Source: Cephalotrichum gorgonifer
Taxonomy: Eukaryota; Ascomycota; Sordariomycetes; Microascales; Microascaceae
Length of the DNA: 64,000 bases
NCBI GenBank assembly: GCA_900312665.1
Contig: ONZQ02000001.1
Span: 896,338-960,337, forward strand
Direction of reading: 5' to 3'
The notes below the pieces were generated by a model. It worked only from the letters and a program-made list of their open reading frames with translations. It searched no databases and was not told the DNA's origin. The translations under genes and the position numbers were made by a program. Shown one piece after another: positions 24,355 to 34,340 of this stretch; the stretch's first letter is position 1; each line of letters starts with the position of its first letter.

Positions 24355-24447
24355 GTAAGTAACATAACCCCAGACCAAGTTGCCGGAGGAAGAAAACTCC
24401 CGATCCGTTATGTTGATCGACCTCCTAAGCCTGAACCGCTTTCTTAG
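24355..24447 (+). other. Probable 5' UTR intron of the DUF3405 gene
   Basis: A strong donor (GTAAGTAAC) at 24355 pairs with an acceptor ending CTTTCTTAG at 24447, preceded by a branch-like CCTAAGC. Splicing would remove the in-frame upstream Met at 24380 and leave the Met at 24473 as the first start. Confidence 0.6.
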
Positions 24448-24472
24448 TCCACCACCACCACCACCCAAGGCC

Positions 24473-27055
24473 ATGCCTGGGCTCTCTGGAGTCCTGTCGC
24501 TGCCTTTCCGGCGACAGGGCCGGCACAACGCTGCTTCGAGCCTCCCGACATACGAAAGGCTGAGCAGCCCGACAAAAGAACGCTTCTCCGAAGACTACGA
24601 CTCCGACTACTCCGATGTCGACGACCTCGACTCCTTCCCACCCTCCCACTCCTCCACTCCCACCAGCGGCGGCTCCCGCCAGTCCTCGCTGTCCGCATCC
24701 AGCTCCGCCATGATGCTGCCTAGGAAACGCCCCACAGTGCGCCAGCGCGTGCGGAGGATATACCCCTACCGCCTTCCGAGTCGATCCGCGCGCTGCCTCG
24801 CCGTCGTGATAGTCGTGTCGCTGGTCACCATGGCCGTTACGCTGGTGCGCGCGAGCCAGGCCGACAACATGCGGATAGCGCAAGGGGGCTACAAGAGGCC
24901 GGCCCCGCCCGCTTCGCCCCCGACGTGGGAGCGGTTCCCCCTGCTGTCCCGATACTACGGCGGATTGCGCACGCTGGTGCCGCTGGACCAGAACGAGCCG
25001 GAGTACCCGCTGCCCGAAGACATTGCTCCGCCCCCGGTGGCGGGCGACCAACAACGGCAACAGCAACAGCAACACCGCCGAGAGCTGCCGTCGAGCAAGG
25101 CCTTCGCGTCGGAGCACCCGGGCTCCATCTTCGTCAAGTCGCCCGAGGAGATGAACGCCTGTTTCCTTGATGCCGAGAACATGGTGACGGTCCCCGCGAT
25201 ACGATACTACGATGGCCGGCCGAGCGGCTTCCCGGATCATGTGCTGGGGTCCTACGAGGACCTCTCTCTCCCGGGAGATATCTGCTTCGACCGCTTCGGG
25301 AGGTACGGCCCCTACGGCCTCGGCTACTCCATCCGACAAGGCGGTGTTGGCAGGGGTGACCTCGGTGACACGGAGGGCGCCAGTGACGTGTGGGCGGAGA
25401 CGGCTCAGGTCGACTACAGGAGGGTAGACTGGGCCGATGCCCAACGGAGGTGTTACAACGCCAACGTCGACAGGTTCAGGCCCCTTCCTACCAGGCCGGC
25501 GGGGCCCCGTGGCTTCTATATCGGCGAAAGCCCGACGTCTGCGGGCGACAAGAAGCGAGAAGGTGCTTCAGAGGGCGCATTGGCCGAGAGGAAGCCCTCC
25601 GATACCAGCCTGCAAACCATGGCTCGAACGGCCGTCGTCCTCCGCTGCTGGGACGAGATGGAGTGGCAGGTCGACGAGATCATGTTCGTCCGCTCCCTGA
25701 TCACCGAGCTATCCCTGGCGTCCGGCGGCCGGTACGACGTCCACATCCTCGTCCAGGTCAAGGACGAGGCCAAGAACCCGATCTGGGCAGACAGCGACGC
25801 CTACGAGCGGGTGATCCGAGAGCGCATCCCGCGCGAGTTCAGGGGCCTCGTGACGCTCTGGACCCAGACGCAGATGCTGGCCCTGTACCAGGGTATCTAC
25901 GACCTGTACCCCAAGGGGCCCGACCTCCCCGTCCACGGCTCCTACCGCGGGCTGCAGATGGCGATGCAGCACTTCGCGCGCGAGCACGCCGAGTACGAGC
26001 AGTTCTGGCAGTGGGAGATGGACATCCGGTACACGGGCCACTACTACGACTTCTTCACAAAGGTCGAGGGCTGGGCGCGCGAGCAGCCGCGCAGGGGCCT
26101 CTGGGAGCGCGGCGAGAGGTTCTACGTGCCGAGCGTTCACGGGCCCTGGGAGGACTTTAAGCAGACGACGAGGTTCCAGACGGAGGGCAGCGCAGCCACG
26201 ACGAGCGCCGACGCCGGGGGCCGGAAGGGGTTCCCCGGCCTCGACGCCCTGGGCCGCGTCGCCCCGAAGAAGCCGATCTGGGGACCCGAGCGCCCCGCGG
26301 ACGAGGCCGACTGGTTCGAGCCCCGGAAGGACCCGCGGCCGGAGGTGGAGACGCCCGAGCAGGACACGGCGTACGCGTGGGGCGTGGGCGAGGAGGCGGA
26401 CCTCATCACCTTCAACCCCATGTTCGACCCGGAGGGCACGACGTGGGGGCTCGCGGACGACATAACAGGGTACAACACGACCGAGGGCCGCCCGCCGCGC
26501 CGCGCGGCCATCAGCACGGCGTCCCGGATGTCGCGGCGGCTCCTGACGACGATGCACCGCCAGACGGCCCTGAAGAAGCAGTTCGCCTTCTCCGAGATGT
26601 GGCCCGCCACCGTGGCGCTGCAGCACGGGTACAAGGCCGTGTACGCGCCCCACCCGGAGTTCGTCGACAGGCGGTGGCCGCCGGCGTACCTCGCCGGTGT
26701 GCTCAACGGCGGGAGGGCCGGCACCAGCGGCGGGTCGAGGACGAGCGTGTTCGGCCAGGGAGAGCATAACATGCACGGCCTGAGCTGGTTCTATAGGTCC
26801 GACTTCGCGGCGGAGCTGTACAGGGCGTGGTTGGGGCTGGCGTCGAGGTACACGAGCGGGGAGGAGTTCGAGCTCGGCGCCGACGAGTCGCGGGACGGGC
26901 CTGGCGTCGAGGGGATGAGGGGCGGCGAGGGGCGCATGTGTCTGCCTCCGATGCTGCTCCACCCGATTAAGAATCTGGGCATGGTGGTCGAGGCGCCCCC
27001 TGAGGAGCAGATGGCGGAGCCAGAGGAGGAGCCAGAGTTCGACCCTGGGTCCTGA
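24473..27055 (+). CDS. DUF3405 family type II membrane protein
   Basis: From Met at 24473 the protein has 860 residues. A Ser, Asp and basic N-terminal cytosolic part of about 105 residues leads to one transmembrane segment (about 108-126, CLAVVIVVSLVTMAVTLV), and the rest is a large lumenal domain. The conserved DUF3405 blocks are visible: VLRCWDEMEWQVDEI, then YDVHILVQVKDE, then FWQWEMDIRYTGHYYDFF and the following ERFYVPS. The topology resembles Golgi glycosyltransferases, and the DUF3405 family is regarded as glycosyltransferase-like, but no activity can be assigned. A longer in-frame start at 24380 is less likely because it falls inside a probable 5' UTR intron. A Gln/His-rich run near residue 200 is low complexity. 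The coding sequence is strongly GC biased, so long antisense frames lie over it. Downstream it converges on emp24. Confidence 0.85.
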   Translation: MPGLSGVLSLPFRRQGRHNAASSLPTYERLSSPTKERFSEDYDSDYSDVDDLDSFPPSHSSTPTSGGSRQSSLSASSSAMMLPRKRPTVRQRVRRIYPYRLPSRSARCLAVVIVVSLVTMAVTLVRASQADNMRIAQGGYKRPAPPASPPTWERFPLLSRYYGGLRTLVPLDQNEPEYPLPEDIAPPPVAGDQQRQQQQQHRRELPSSKAFASEHPGSIFVKSPEEMNACFLDAENMVTVPAIRYYDGRPSGFPDHVLGSYEDLSLPGDICFDRFGRYGPYGLGYSIRQGGVGRGDLGDTEGASDVWAETAQVDYRRVDWADAQRRCYNANVDRFRPLPTRPAGPRGFYIGESPTSAGDKKREGASEGALAERKPSDTSLQTMARTAVVLRCWDEMEWQVDEIMFVRSLITELSLASGGRYDVHILVQVKDEAKNPIWADSDAYERVIRERIPREFRGLVTLWTQTQMLALYQGIYDLYPKGPDLPVHGSYRGLQMAMQHFAREHAEYEQFWQWEMDIRYTGHYYDFFTKVEGWAREQPRRGLWERGERFYVPSVHGPWEDFKQTTRFQTEGSAATTSADAGGRKGFPGLDALGRVAPKKPIWGPERPADEADWFEPRKDPRPEVETPEQDTAYAWGVGEEADLITFNPMFDPEGTTWGLADDITGYNTTEGRPPRRAAISTASRMSRRLLTTMHRQTALKKQFAFSEMWPATVALQHGYKAVYAPHPEFVDRRWPPAYLAGVLNGGRAGTSGGSRTSVFGQGEHNMHGLSWFYRSDFAAELYRAWLGLASRYTSGEEFELGADESRDGPGVEGMRGGEGRMCLPPMLLHPIKNLGMVVEAPPEEQMAEPEEEPEFDPGS

Positions 27056-27745
27056 TGATGGAAAGAGAAAGAGATGGAACGGGGAGATGACGGTGCATTT
27101 GGATAGGCATGGCGTTTGGGTGCATCTTTGCTTTTATCTTCTTGGACAAGCTCACGCTCATGGTTCCTAAAGCAGCTTCATTAGCGTGTGATATTCTCTG
27201 AGAAGTTATCCCGGGGCTAGGATATTGGCGCCATTTAGACTGAATGACGACGATAATATGAAGAAACGATTGCTGCATCTGACAAGAGGGCTTCCAGGTA
27301 TTCGTAGATCCAGGGGACTATACGTCATGCATGCATACTCAAGGCTAGGACCCCTAGAACGGTGGTGTGGGATTAAATGGTTTATTCATACAGCGCATAT
27401 ACCTGTCCCTGAAGGACTGACTATCCGGCAGCCCCTGACGGCCATTTTCCTGGTCCGTCGTCACGTCGTGATATACCTAACCCATGTCTACTCAACCCCA
27501 ACCGAAGTCCACGGGGCCGGCCGCCCCCTCCCCTTTTGTTTTGCTTTCCATCTTTCTCACACGGTTCTCTTGACCTAAACGGAGACAGGCGAGGCAAACC
27601 GGTCAGCAAACCTTCTTTCCGGTTGCTTTTGTTGTTGTTCTCTTGAAAGGGACTGACGACGAAACGCTCGACGAAAGACAAAAAAAAAATCGACAAAAAA
27701 AGCACGAGGAAGCGCTCACAAGAGCGCGCGTCCCGTGTTTTTTTT
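27056..27745. other. Convergent intergenic, DUF3405 gene and emp24
   Basis: About 690 bp between two stop codons, presumably shared 3' untranslated sequence. It contains A and T homopolymers near 27680-27745. No gene is seen. Confidence 0.5.
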
Positions 27746-28555
27746 CTACTTGCGTACCTCGAAGAACCGGCGTAGCCACCAGACTTGGAAGAGGGACTCC
27801 CCGATGACGGTGCCGATGACGAATATGTTCCACCACTTGACCCTGCTGTTCGTGCTCTCGGCCGTGTTGCGGTGGGTTCGCTCGCGGACGATGATGTACG
27901 CCTGTTCGTCCTTGACCTGGGCGAGGAGATCGGTGAGGCGGCGGACTGTAGGAGCGAAGGGGTTAGAGATCGGGAATCAATGGGCCTGGACGGCGGAGAC
28001 GAGGAGCGGTAATGGGTTTTCTTTTGTAAGCGAAGACGTACCTTCCTTGTCGATGGGATCCTGAGAAATGTCGCCTTCGGAAACGTAGACTATGCCGTGG
28101 ACGTTGAAGGACACCTCCTTCGAGTTGGCGCCCCAGTGCTCGTTGCCGAAGCAGTAGATGTACTTCCCGTCGCTCTTCGCATTGAAGGAGAAGTCACCGT
28201 TGGAGACGGACTTGTCATACGTCTCGTACTGTCCAGAGGGATTCGTGATCTATGGTGCCGGGGAGTTAGTCCACGACCCGTGCAATGGCGTTTTGTTCGT
28301 TGCCACAGGGGAAGGAAGCCCTGCGCTTTTGGGCTGAATGAATGGTTGCCATACCCAGAAGTCGATGTCGAGGTTCCCAGCACTGCCAAACTCCCTGTCT
28401 CCGACCTGGAAGGTCACCGTCATCCTGTCGTCCTTGTGCAGCGTCTCGTGGAAGCATTCGCGGCCGTGGGCAGGCAGGGCGATGTTGTGGGCGCTCGTGG
28501 CTTGGAAGAGGGCAGCTCCGGCGAGGAGCAGCCTCCCGGCGGAGGAGAAGAGCAT
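27746..28555 (-). CDS. emp24: p24 family cargo receptor Emp24
   Basis: A p24-beta type receptor of early secretory vesicles; family members cycle between ER and Golgi in COPII and COPI vesicles and help load cargo such as GPI-anchored proteins. Exons are 28555-28355, 28249-28042 and 27945-27746, giving 609 nt and 202 residues with matching phases. A signal peptide (about 1-22, ending ATSA) is followed by HNIALPAHGRECF, the mature start typical of Emp24. The GOLD domain keeps its two cysteines (GRECF and YIYCF). Next come the coiled-coil region with ERTHRNTAESTNSRVKWW, a transmembrane segment (FVIGTVIGESLFQVWWL) and a short tail RRFFEVRK carrying the FF COPII signal and a basic end. It is head-to-head with arf1 across 1.35 kb. 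Emp24 fits better than Erv25 or Erp members because of the mature N-terminus. Confidence 0.93.
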
Positions 28556-29907
28556 CGTGGCGGCGGCGGAGATATATCTGAGAGCTTCCCAAGGTGTCGA
28601 GTTTGGGCCTGTAGAGAGGGTACGGGTTACGGGGATACTGCGGTAGTGGTAGGAGCTGTAGTATGAGCACGAGTACGAGTACTGTCAAATGGATCCACAC
28701 GTATCGAGAAGCTGGAGTTGACACTTTGGCGATAATAATAGGAGTGGAGCTGACTGTCTCAAAAAGGTACTTCACCCATGTACCGCCCACTCTGGGCCAA
28801 GCCCAATTGAGCTATGGATAAGTGGCCACAAACCGAGGCTCCAGCGGGCCAGTCTAAGGTTTAGGGGCCTGCCGTCCTTCTGAACCAGGGCCCTATCGCC
28901 CCCTATCATGAGCCGCAGGTAGACAAAGGTAGTCCTAGGTAGCCCCGAGGACTGTGCACCAGACTAGGTACTTTTCTCCACTGTAATCACGTCACTGTGG
29001 GATAAAGTACCAAAGCATTGACCAATCCAAGGTGGTACGCGTTCAATCCAAAAGTACTGGCCACTTTGCAAAGAAATCCAATCAATCAGCCCTTGCGGTG
29101 GTGCGACATCCCCTTTATTACCTAACCACTTTTGTTTTCTCCTGTTCGTCCAACCACCCACCCCCTCTGCTTGCTCACCATACACCGCCGACAAAAGATA
29201 TCCAGACATCCCATCCGCCCTCTCCCAGAGCAACCAACGCCACCCAAAACCCATCAAACTTCTTCAGCCTCGACGAGTTCCCAGAGTAACTGGAATCTTG
29301 CCGGTAAGTGAAATGCATCCTTTTTCGAGCCCTTCACATGCCCCATTTCATTTTAATGCAATCAAATCCCCATTATCATCGCCCTCCCTTTGCTTTGGGT
29401 CGCGCGAGCCACCTGAGCAGTACAGCAGATCCGCTTTCTTCAGAAATTATTCTTCTGCCTGCTCCATCCCTATTGCGCTCGTCGTTGCCTACCAACCACC
29501 TCGAAGCCCCATCACCCGTCGTCCGTCGCCCAGTCACCCTCGAGGTCGAAGATCAGCCGTCCAGGCTGCGATTAACGTCCCCTGTGGATGACCCTGGCAT
29601 TATGGCTAGCCGTCGTCGTGTCGGCATCTCCATATCTGTCCTCTCCTTCGCCCCTGGCACCTCGAGAGGCATAAAAATTGACACCCAGCCTCATCTTTCC
29701 CCCTTTTGACTCCCCTTTTTCGTTTTCGTTTCATTCACGGGCCCGCTACTCTGCTTCACATCGCTTCTTGGCGTCCTTTCTCGAAATCGCCTCGTTTCCG
29801 CCTTTCGAAAACACCCGCTGACATTAGCTATCTATCTCCGTCCAGACCTTAATTTTTTTTCGATCGCCACCACCCCTTTCCCGTTTTTATAACTTAATAC
29901 CGCCAAG
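28556..29907. other. Divergent promoter region, emp24 and arf1
   Basis: It holds both upstream regions. Visible elements are a CCAAT box (GACCAATCC near 29018-29026), an ATCACGTCAC element near 28988-28997 inside a GGTACTTT/AAAGTACC inverted repeat (28969-28976 and 29005-29012), and CT-rich tracts before arf1. A GTAAGTG donor at 29304 and an ATTAG acceptor near 29827 could bound a 5' UTR intron of arf1; this is tentative. Confidence 0.4.
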
Positions 29908-30392
29908 ATGGGCATATCGATCTCGAAAATGCTGGAGAGGATCTGGGGGAAGAAGGAGATGCGAATTCTGATGGTCGGACTCGACGCCGCCGGAAAGACG
30001 ACCATTCTATACAAGCTCAAGCTCGGTGAAATCGTCACCACCATTCCCACTATCGGTAAGTCTCTTCATACACACGCACACCGTCTCTCTCTCTCTCTCT
30101 ATTTATAGGGGGAGAGTGTATGTGCTATCCGCAAGCAGGCGCTACGCCATACCTCTCGTCGGCGCGGTGTCTTGCGCTTGGTCGCGTGGCTAACCGTGCT
30201 TCTATATAGGTTTCAACGTCGAGACCGTAGAGTACCGGAACATCTCATTCACCGTGTGGGATGTCGGTGGTCAGGACAAGATTCGTCCTCTGTGGCGTCA
30301 CTACTTCCAGAACACCCAGGGCATCATCTTCGTGGTCGACAGCAACGATCGCGACCGTATCACCGAGGCCCGCGAGGAGCTCCAGCGCATGC

Positions 30393-30423
<31 letters not shown>

Positions 30424-30835
30424 ACTAGTCTTCGCCAACAAGCAGGATCTTCCCGTACGTCAACCCGCGCTCCCCATCATCTCGCCCAACGCTCAGATTG
30501 GCCCTGTGTCTTTGAAGCTACAGTCGTCATTGCCTTGCCTTCGGCGTGCGATATCCCCTTGAAACCTATGCTAACAAACTCTCTTCACAGAATGCCATGT
30601 CCGCTGCCGAGATTACGGATAAGCTCGGCCTTCACAGCTTGAGGCAGCGCGCTTGGGTATGTTCCCCCCACCCCTCCTCCCCGACGAAGTTTAATTCCGG
30701 GGCGGAACCGAAGCTCGATAACGGTGCTAACTTGCGCAGTTCATCCAATCCACCTGCGCCACCTCGGGTGACGGTCTCTACGAGGGTCTCGAGTGGCTCG
30801 CCACCACTCTCCGCAACACGAAGCGTGAAGGTTAG
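29908..30835 (+). CDS. arf1: ADP-ribosylation factor, Arf1 class GTPase
   Basis: A small GTPase that recruits COPI and clathrin adaptors to Golgi membranes. Exons are 29908-30055, 30210-30454, 30591-30656 and 30740-30835, giving 555 nt and 184 residues with matching phases. Gly2 of MGISISK is the myristoylation site. Motifs in order are the P-loop GLDAAGKTT (about 24-32), switch I IPTIGFNVETVEY, switch II WDVGGQDKIRPLW, NKQD and the CATSGDG base-binding loop. The body is near-canonical Arf1; the N-terminal helix (MLERIW) and C-terminal TLRNTKREG differ from the most common fungal Arf1, so a second Arf1-class paralog is possible. The intron at 30056-30209 contains a CT microsatellite. It is divergent from emp24, and p24 tails and Arf1 act together in COPI budding. 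Confidence 0.93.
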
Positions 30836-32102
30836 AAGAGAGGCACGAGAAACCCCGCCCTACGAAGGACATGTCGCAGCCGGTTTGCCTCACGCTATCA
30901 CGGGCTTCGGTTGTAATTCGCAAAGACGTTTGGTCAAGAAGAAAAACAATCGAATAGTTCATAAACACATGGCATTCTTTCGATCTCTGTTTTCTCTCTT
31001 CTTTTTTTGTACCCGACATCATCCCTGTCCTCCGCCTCGCGTTGATTTTGTCTTCTCGTCTTTCTTCTACTTGCCCTCCCTCTCAAAGGAAAAAAAGATC
31101 CCATGCCGGTGGCTCTCTCGGCGTTGTGAAGTGTTGTCTTCGCCTACTTTGTGCGCCTCATGCCTCTCTACCTCTGCCATGTTTTGATGGGTGTGTCTCC
31201 CGACGGCTCTCGGGAGGGGTGTTTTGGGGTCTTTTTTTATTCCTGTTTCGTTTTAACGATTTCCCTTAGTTGTAGTAGTTGATGTTTCTTGGTTTCTTGG
31301 ACGGGAAGAGGGAAATAGTTTGCTAAATGGGTTTGAAAGGGCTATAGCCGCTTATATCTTACCATTGCATTTATGGTTTTTATTTTATGTTTGCCTAGCG
31401 CGTAGTGGTTCCGGACGCGGGCGTGGGCCGGTCGGTCGGCATGCTCCGGAGATGAGCGGGCTACTTCTTCTTTGATGATATGTACATGGCCCCCCGTGTG
31501 AGCAGCCTATTGGTTGAGGGAGGTTTGCTTCGCAGGTCATGCAGCGCCTCGAACGGCTTTCTGCAACAATGAGGGCCGAGTCGGTCCGTGGGAGTGGTCT
31601 TATATATGTGATCGTGCTAGCCTTGCCTCATGTCCTGCGCTAGCGGTACCACAGATCTTCCTCACCCAGCATATGATGCCCGATGGCCCGTTGCCCGCAG
31701 CACGGCTAGCAATGGACTCGTTTTGTGCCTCATAGTGTTGAGAGCCTCAGTGGCAGGCGAGACTCGAGCGCAAATGGGGGGCGTCGCGGGGGAGCGGCTA
31801 TGTGACTAGCTGATGATGTCCCCCTGGAGCAATGTACGATGCTGTCACAGACCTCTCTAGTAAGGGTATTAGACGGGGCAAGTAAAGTACCCCAGAAGAA
31901 AACAACGTTACGTGCGCCCTATGTCCAAGTAACCACGCCAGAATAAGTAGCCACCCAATATCCGCCCCTCTCTCCACCCCTCGTATCGAAGAGACGGCAC
32001 TTCCAGTCGTTGGATATCAAACCCCACCATCCCTCCTACTCCCATCCTCTCCCTCCCAGCCAGTATCCCCCCTTCCGACCGGCGTCATCCTAACTAGCCC
32101 GG
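30836..32102. other. Intergenic after arf1
   Basis: It begins with T-rich sequence that is probably the arf1 3' untranslated region, up to about 31400. The remaining sequence up to the 3' end of the small protein gene has no supportable coding frame. Confidence 0.5.
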
Positions 32103-32639
32103 CTAGTCATGCCTCAAGGCTGACGCCGACGCATCAATATCCCGCGCCCGCTGCTCGTCGCTGCTCGCTGCCTGCAGGGCTTCGGTCCTCGACATCTTCT
32201 TCTGCGCCTCTAGCTTCGCGCCTAGCTTTCCGGAGGGTTTCGCTGCTTGCGCGCGGGCCTGCGGGGAGGGGGGAGGGTTGTTAATACTTGAGCCGAATAG
32301 GGGAGAGTGCGGTGTGCGGTGGGGTAAAGAAAAAGTTTTGGAGGCCAGGGAAAAACGCGGGCGCGTAGATTGCATTTTCGATTAAAGAAAGGGGGGGAGA
32401 AGGGGGAGGGTATGACGTACCTCTGCCGCGGCTGCGGCTCTGCTCCTCGCATCAATCAGGCCATCCGCGGACTCTCCGTGTGGAGACGCACCCGGGCCGC
32501 CGCCGAGGGTGCGGGGGGGCCCGCCGACCTTGACGGTCTTGGGGACGGAGGAGGTGCCGGCGGGGGCGGGTGCGGAGCCGAGGGGGCGGCCTGCGCCGGC
32601 GAAGTTGTCTGACGAGGCCTTGCTGCAGAGGCTGCCCAT
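32103..32639 (-). CDS. Small protein with N-terminal lipidation motif
   Basis: Two exons, 32639-32421 and 32258-32103, join in phase 0 to encode 124 residues. The first residues, MGSLCSKAS, fit an N-myristoylation site (Gly2, Ser6) with a neighbouring Cys5 suitable for palmitoylation, so a peripheral plasma-membrane or vesicle protein is inferred. The middle is Pro, Gly and Ala rich and disordered-looking. The end is charged and helical (KLEAQKKMSRTEALQAA). The intron has a GTACGT donor and a CCCCGCAG acceptor. I do not recognise a named family. An in-frame upstream Met at 32903 would add a Pro-rich 88-residue leader, but that would bury the lipidation motif, so the shorter start is preferred. 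Confidence 0.7.
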
Positions 32640-33521
32640 GCTCCCTTTCGCTTCCCTTCTCGAGTGTAGGGGAGGGGGAGGGAGGGAGGGGTGTTCAGCT
32701 GCGGTGCGGCGCGGGTGGCACAATCGGGTTGTTTCGTGAGGTTCACTGAGGAGGAGGTCGCGGAGTGGGAGTGAGGTGAGCGATGGCGGCGGCGGCTGTA
32801 GCGGTGGTGGCGGACGTGGCTGAATTGCTGGGGTCGTGTTGGTATTGGATGGCTGGGATATACGAGGACGTAAAGTGAGATGCGGTGTGGGGTCTTGTCG
32901 CAACCGATAACGGGAGGAATGGCATATTACAGAGTAGGAGTAGGGGTAATGTAGTAGCTGTGTTAGCTGTGGGACGATGTTGCCTTGGGATTGAGTTGGA
33001 GCTTGGCGACGCGTATGTATCTGTATAGGCTATTATATTAAGGGCAACTTTCTACATATATGTACCCTGGGAATCATGATTGACGAAACAAATCCTATAA
33101 TAGTGAGGACCCTGAACCGGGGAAAGAAGGTGCATCCAAGCTGTCAGAGAGCCATGGCGTGGAGATCCATCGTCCATCATGACTGCTGGCTCACGCAGTG
33201 TTGTATCTTAGCTTGCGTGTCTCAGGGATGGTCTGTTCTGTTTGTTCTGTCACCACCTGTGCCACGGACCAGGGTACATGTGTACAACGCCACCCCCTCC
33301 CTGGATGACATGGGAAGCCCGGGAGGGCACGTGGGGGCCAACAATGCGGCTTAGATGAGTAAGAGAGCTGTCAAGACACCTTATAATAGTTACACATTAT
33401 TACACAGGACAGTAACACAAACATACACGTCAATCCTTTAAGCTCAGTCCCGATTTCTTGTCCAAAGGAACAATCCCGTTGGACCGCCCGGAAGATGTGA
33501 TATTGGAATATTGAATTTTAG

Positions 33522-33557
33522 GAAACATTCCTCGGAGAACGGGAGAAACATTCCTCG
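33522..33557. repeat. 13-bp direct repeat in the zafA upstream region
   Basis: GAAACATTCCTCG occurs at 33522-33534 and again at 33545-33557, 23 bp start to start. Each copy contains CATTCC, the consensus of TEA/ATTS-type factors such as AbaA. A regulatory role is only inferred. Confidence 0.5.
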
Positions 33558-33673
33558 AGGAGCATTGCCCCATTATCAGTTACGTACCTACCACTGTCAG
33601 CCAGCTGTTGACAGCCGACATCCCACCATTCCATCCATCCATCCGCCCATCTGGTTGTTCCCCCCGTCATTTA

Positions 33674-33679
33674 CAAGGT
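33674..33679 (+). promoter_or_regulatory. Single CAAGGT box (putative zinc-response motif)
   Basis: CAAGGT matches the zinc-response core known for ZafA-type regulators. It sits about 100 bp upstream of the palindromic pair and 0.66 kb upstream of the start codon. A lone hexamer has low specificity; the clustering gives it weight. Confidence 0.4.
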
Positions 33680-33775
33680 CCGTGATTGGCCAGACCCGCT
33701 CGCAGCCCTGCTCAGGCCCCTCCTCCCCACCACGCAAAAAAGGCACGTTCTATGCCGGCGCGAAGTTCCAACTCA

Positions 33776-33795
33776 ACCTTGATGGCCATCAAGGT
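33776..33795. promoter_or_regulatory. Palindromic double CAAGGT element (putative ZafA/Zap1 site)
   Basis: A perfect 20-bp palindrome made of ACCTTG, an 8-bp centre ATGGCCAT, and CAAGGT. The two inverted half sites match the CAAGGT zinc-response core of ZafA and resemble a spread-out version of the yeast Zap1 element ACCTTnAAGGT. It lies 546 bp upstream of the gene for a ZafA-like regulator, which suggests autoregulation under zinc limitation. No binding is shown by sequence alone. Confidence 0.6.
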
Positions 33796-34340
33796 GCTTC
33801 TCACCCGCGGCCCGCCGCCCACCCACCACTCATACACGCAGTGATCACTCACCAAGAGGGTCCCCCCCCCAGCAGCTCTGGTATGGCTGCGACGCAGTGC
33901 AAGCCGCAAAAACTTGGTTGATAGAATGGCCGTAGTTTAGTGGTCAATCGTGACATTCTCCTCACGAAAATCCGAAATCTCCCACCTCTCAGCTTTTCCC
34001 TCCTCGGCCTCACTCACACCTCGTCTTGTCTCATCTTGTCTTTTGCCTACCTACCTACTTATCTCGTTACCTGACCTCGCTTACTCTATAGCCTTCCTTA
34101 TCTTGCCCGTACCTCACCCGCGGCCACTCATATATCTCATACTTGTATACCTGGATCCTCCCGCTTAACTCAAAGAGTCCCCAGGGGTAGGTACATTGAA
34201 CCCAGCTCCGATCTGCAAAACCAGCGGCTCTACTCCGTACCTACCACGCAATCTCCGCCCCCGACCGACCGGAACAGATCCCGCGGAACCCTCGCCAACG
34301 GCTCAGAGGACTTGGCGGATGCTCAGGGCAACACTGCAAC

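Larger units (their letters stand above)
32640..34340. other. Upstream region of the zafA-like gene
   Basis: No gene is supported in these 1.7 kb. The part nearest the zafA-like gene contains three CAAGGT-type boxes (33674-33679 and 33776-33795) and a 13-bp direct repeat (33522-33557). Pyrimidine-rich sequence with TACCTACCTACTTAT near 34045 precedes the start codon. A sequence near 33928-33960 resembles the 5' half of a tRNA but lacks the rest. Confidence 0.5.

Noticed and set aside
25709..26962. 417-codon open frame antisense to the DUF3405 gene
   Set aside because: Same cause: GC-biased codons on the sense strand open the opposite frame.
33928..33966. Sequence like the 5' half of a tRNA (TAGTTTAGTGGTCAATCGTG, an A-box-like stretch)
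   Set aside because: No anticodon stem closure, T-arm GGTTCGA or matching acceptor strand follows within a normal tRNA or intron-containing tRNA length.
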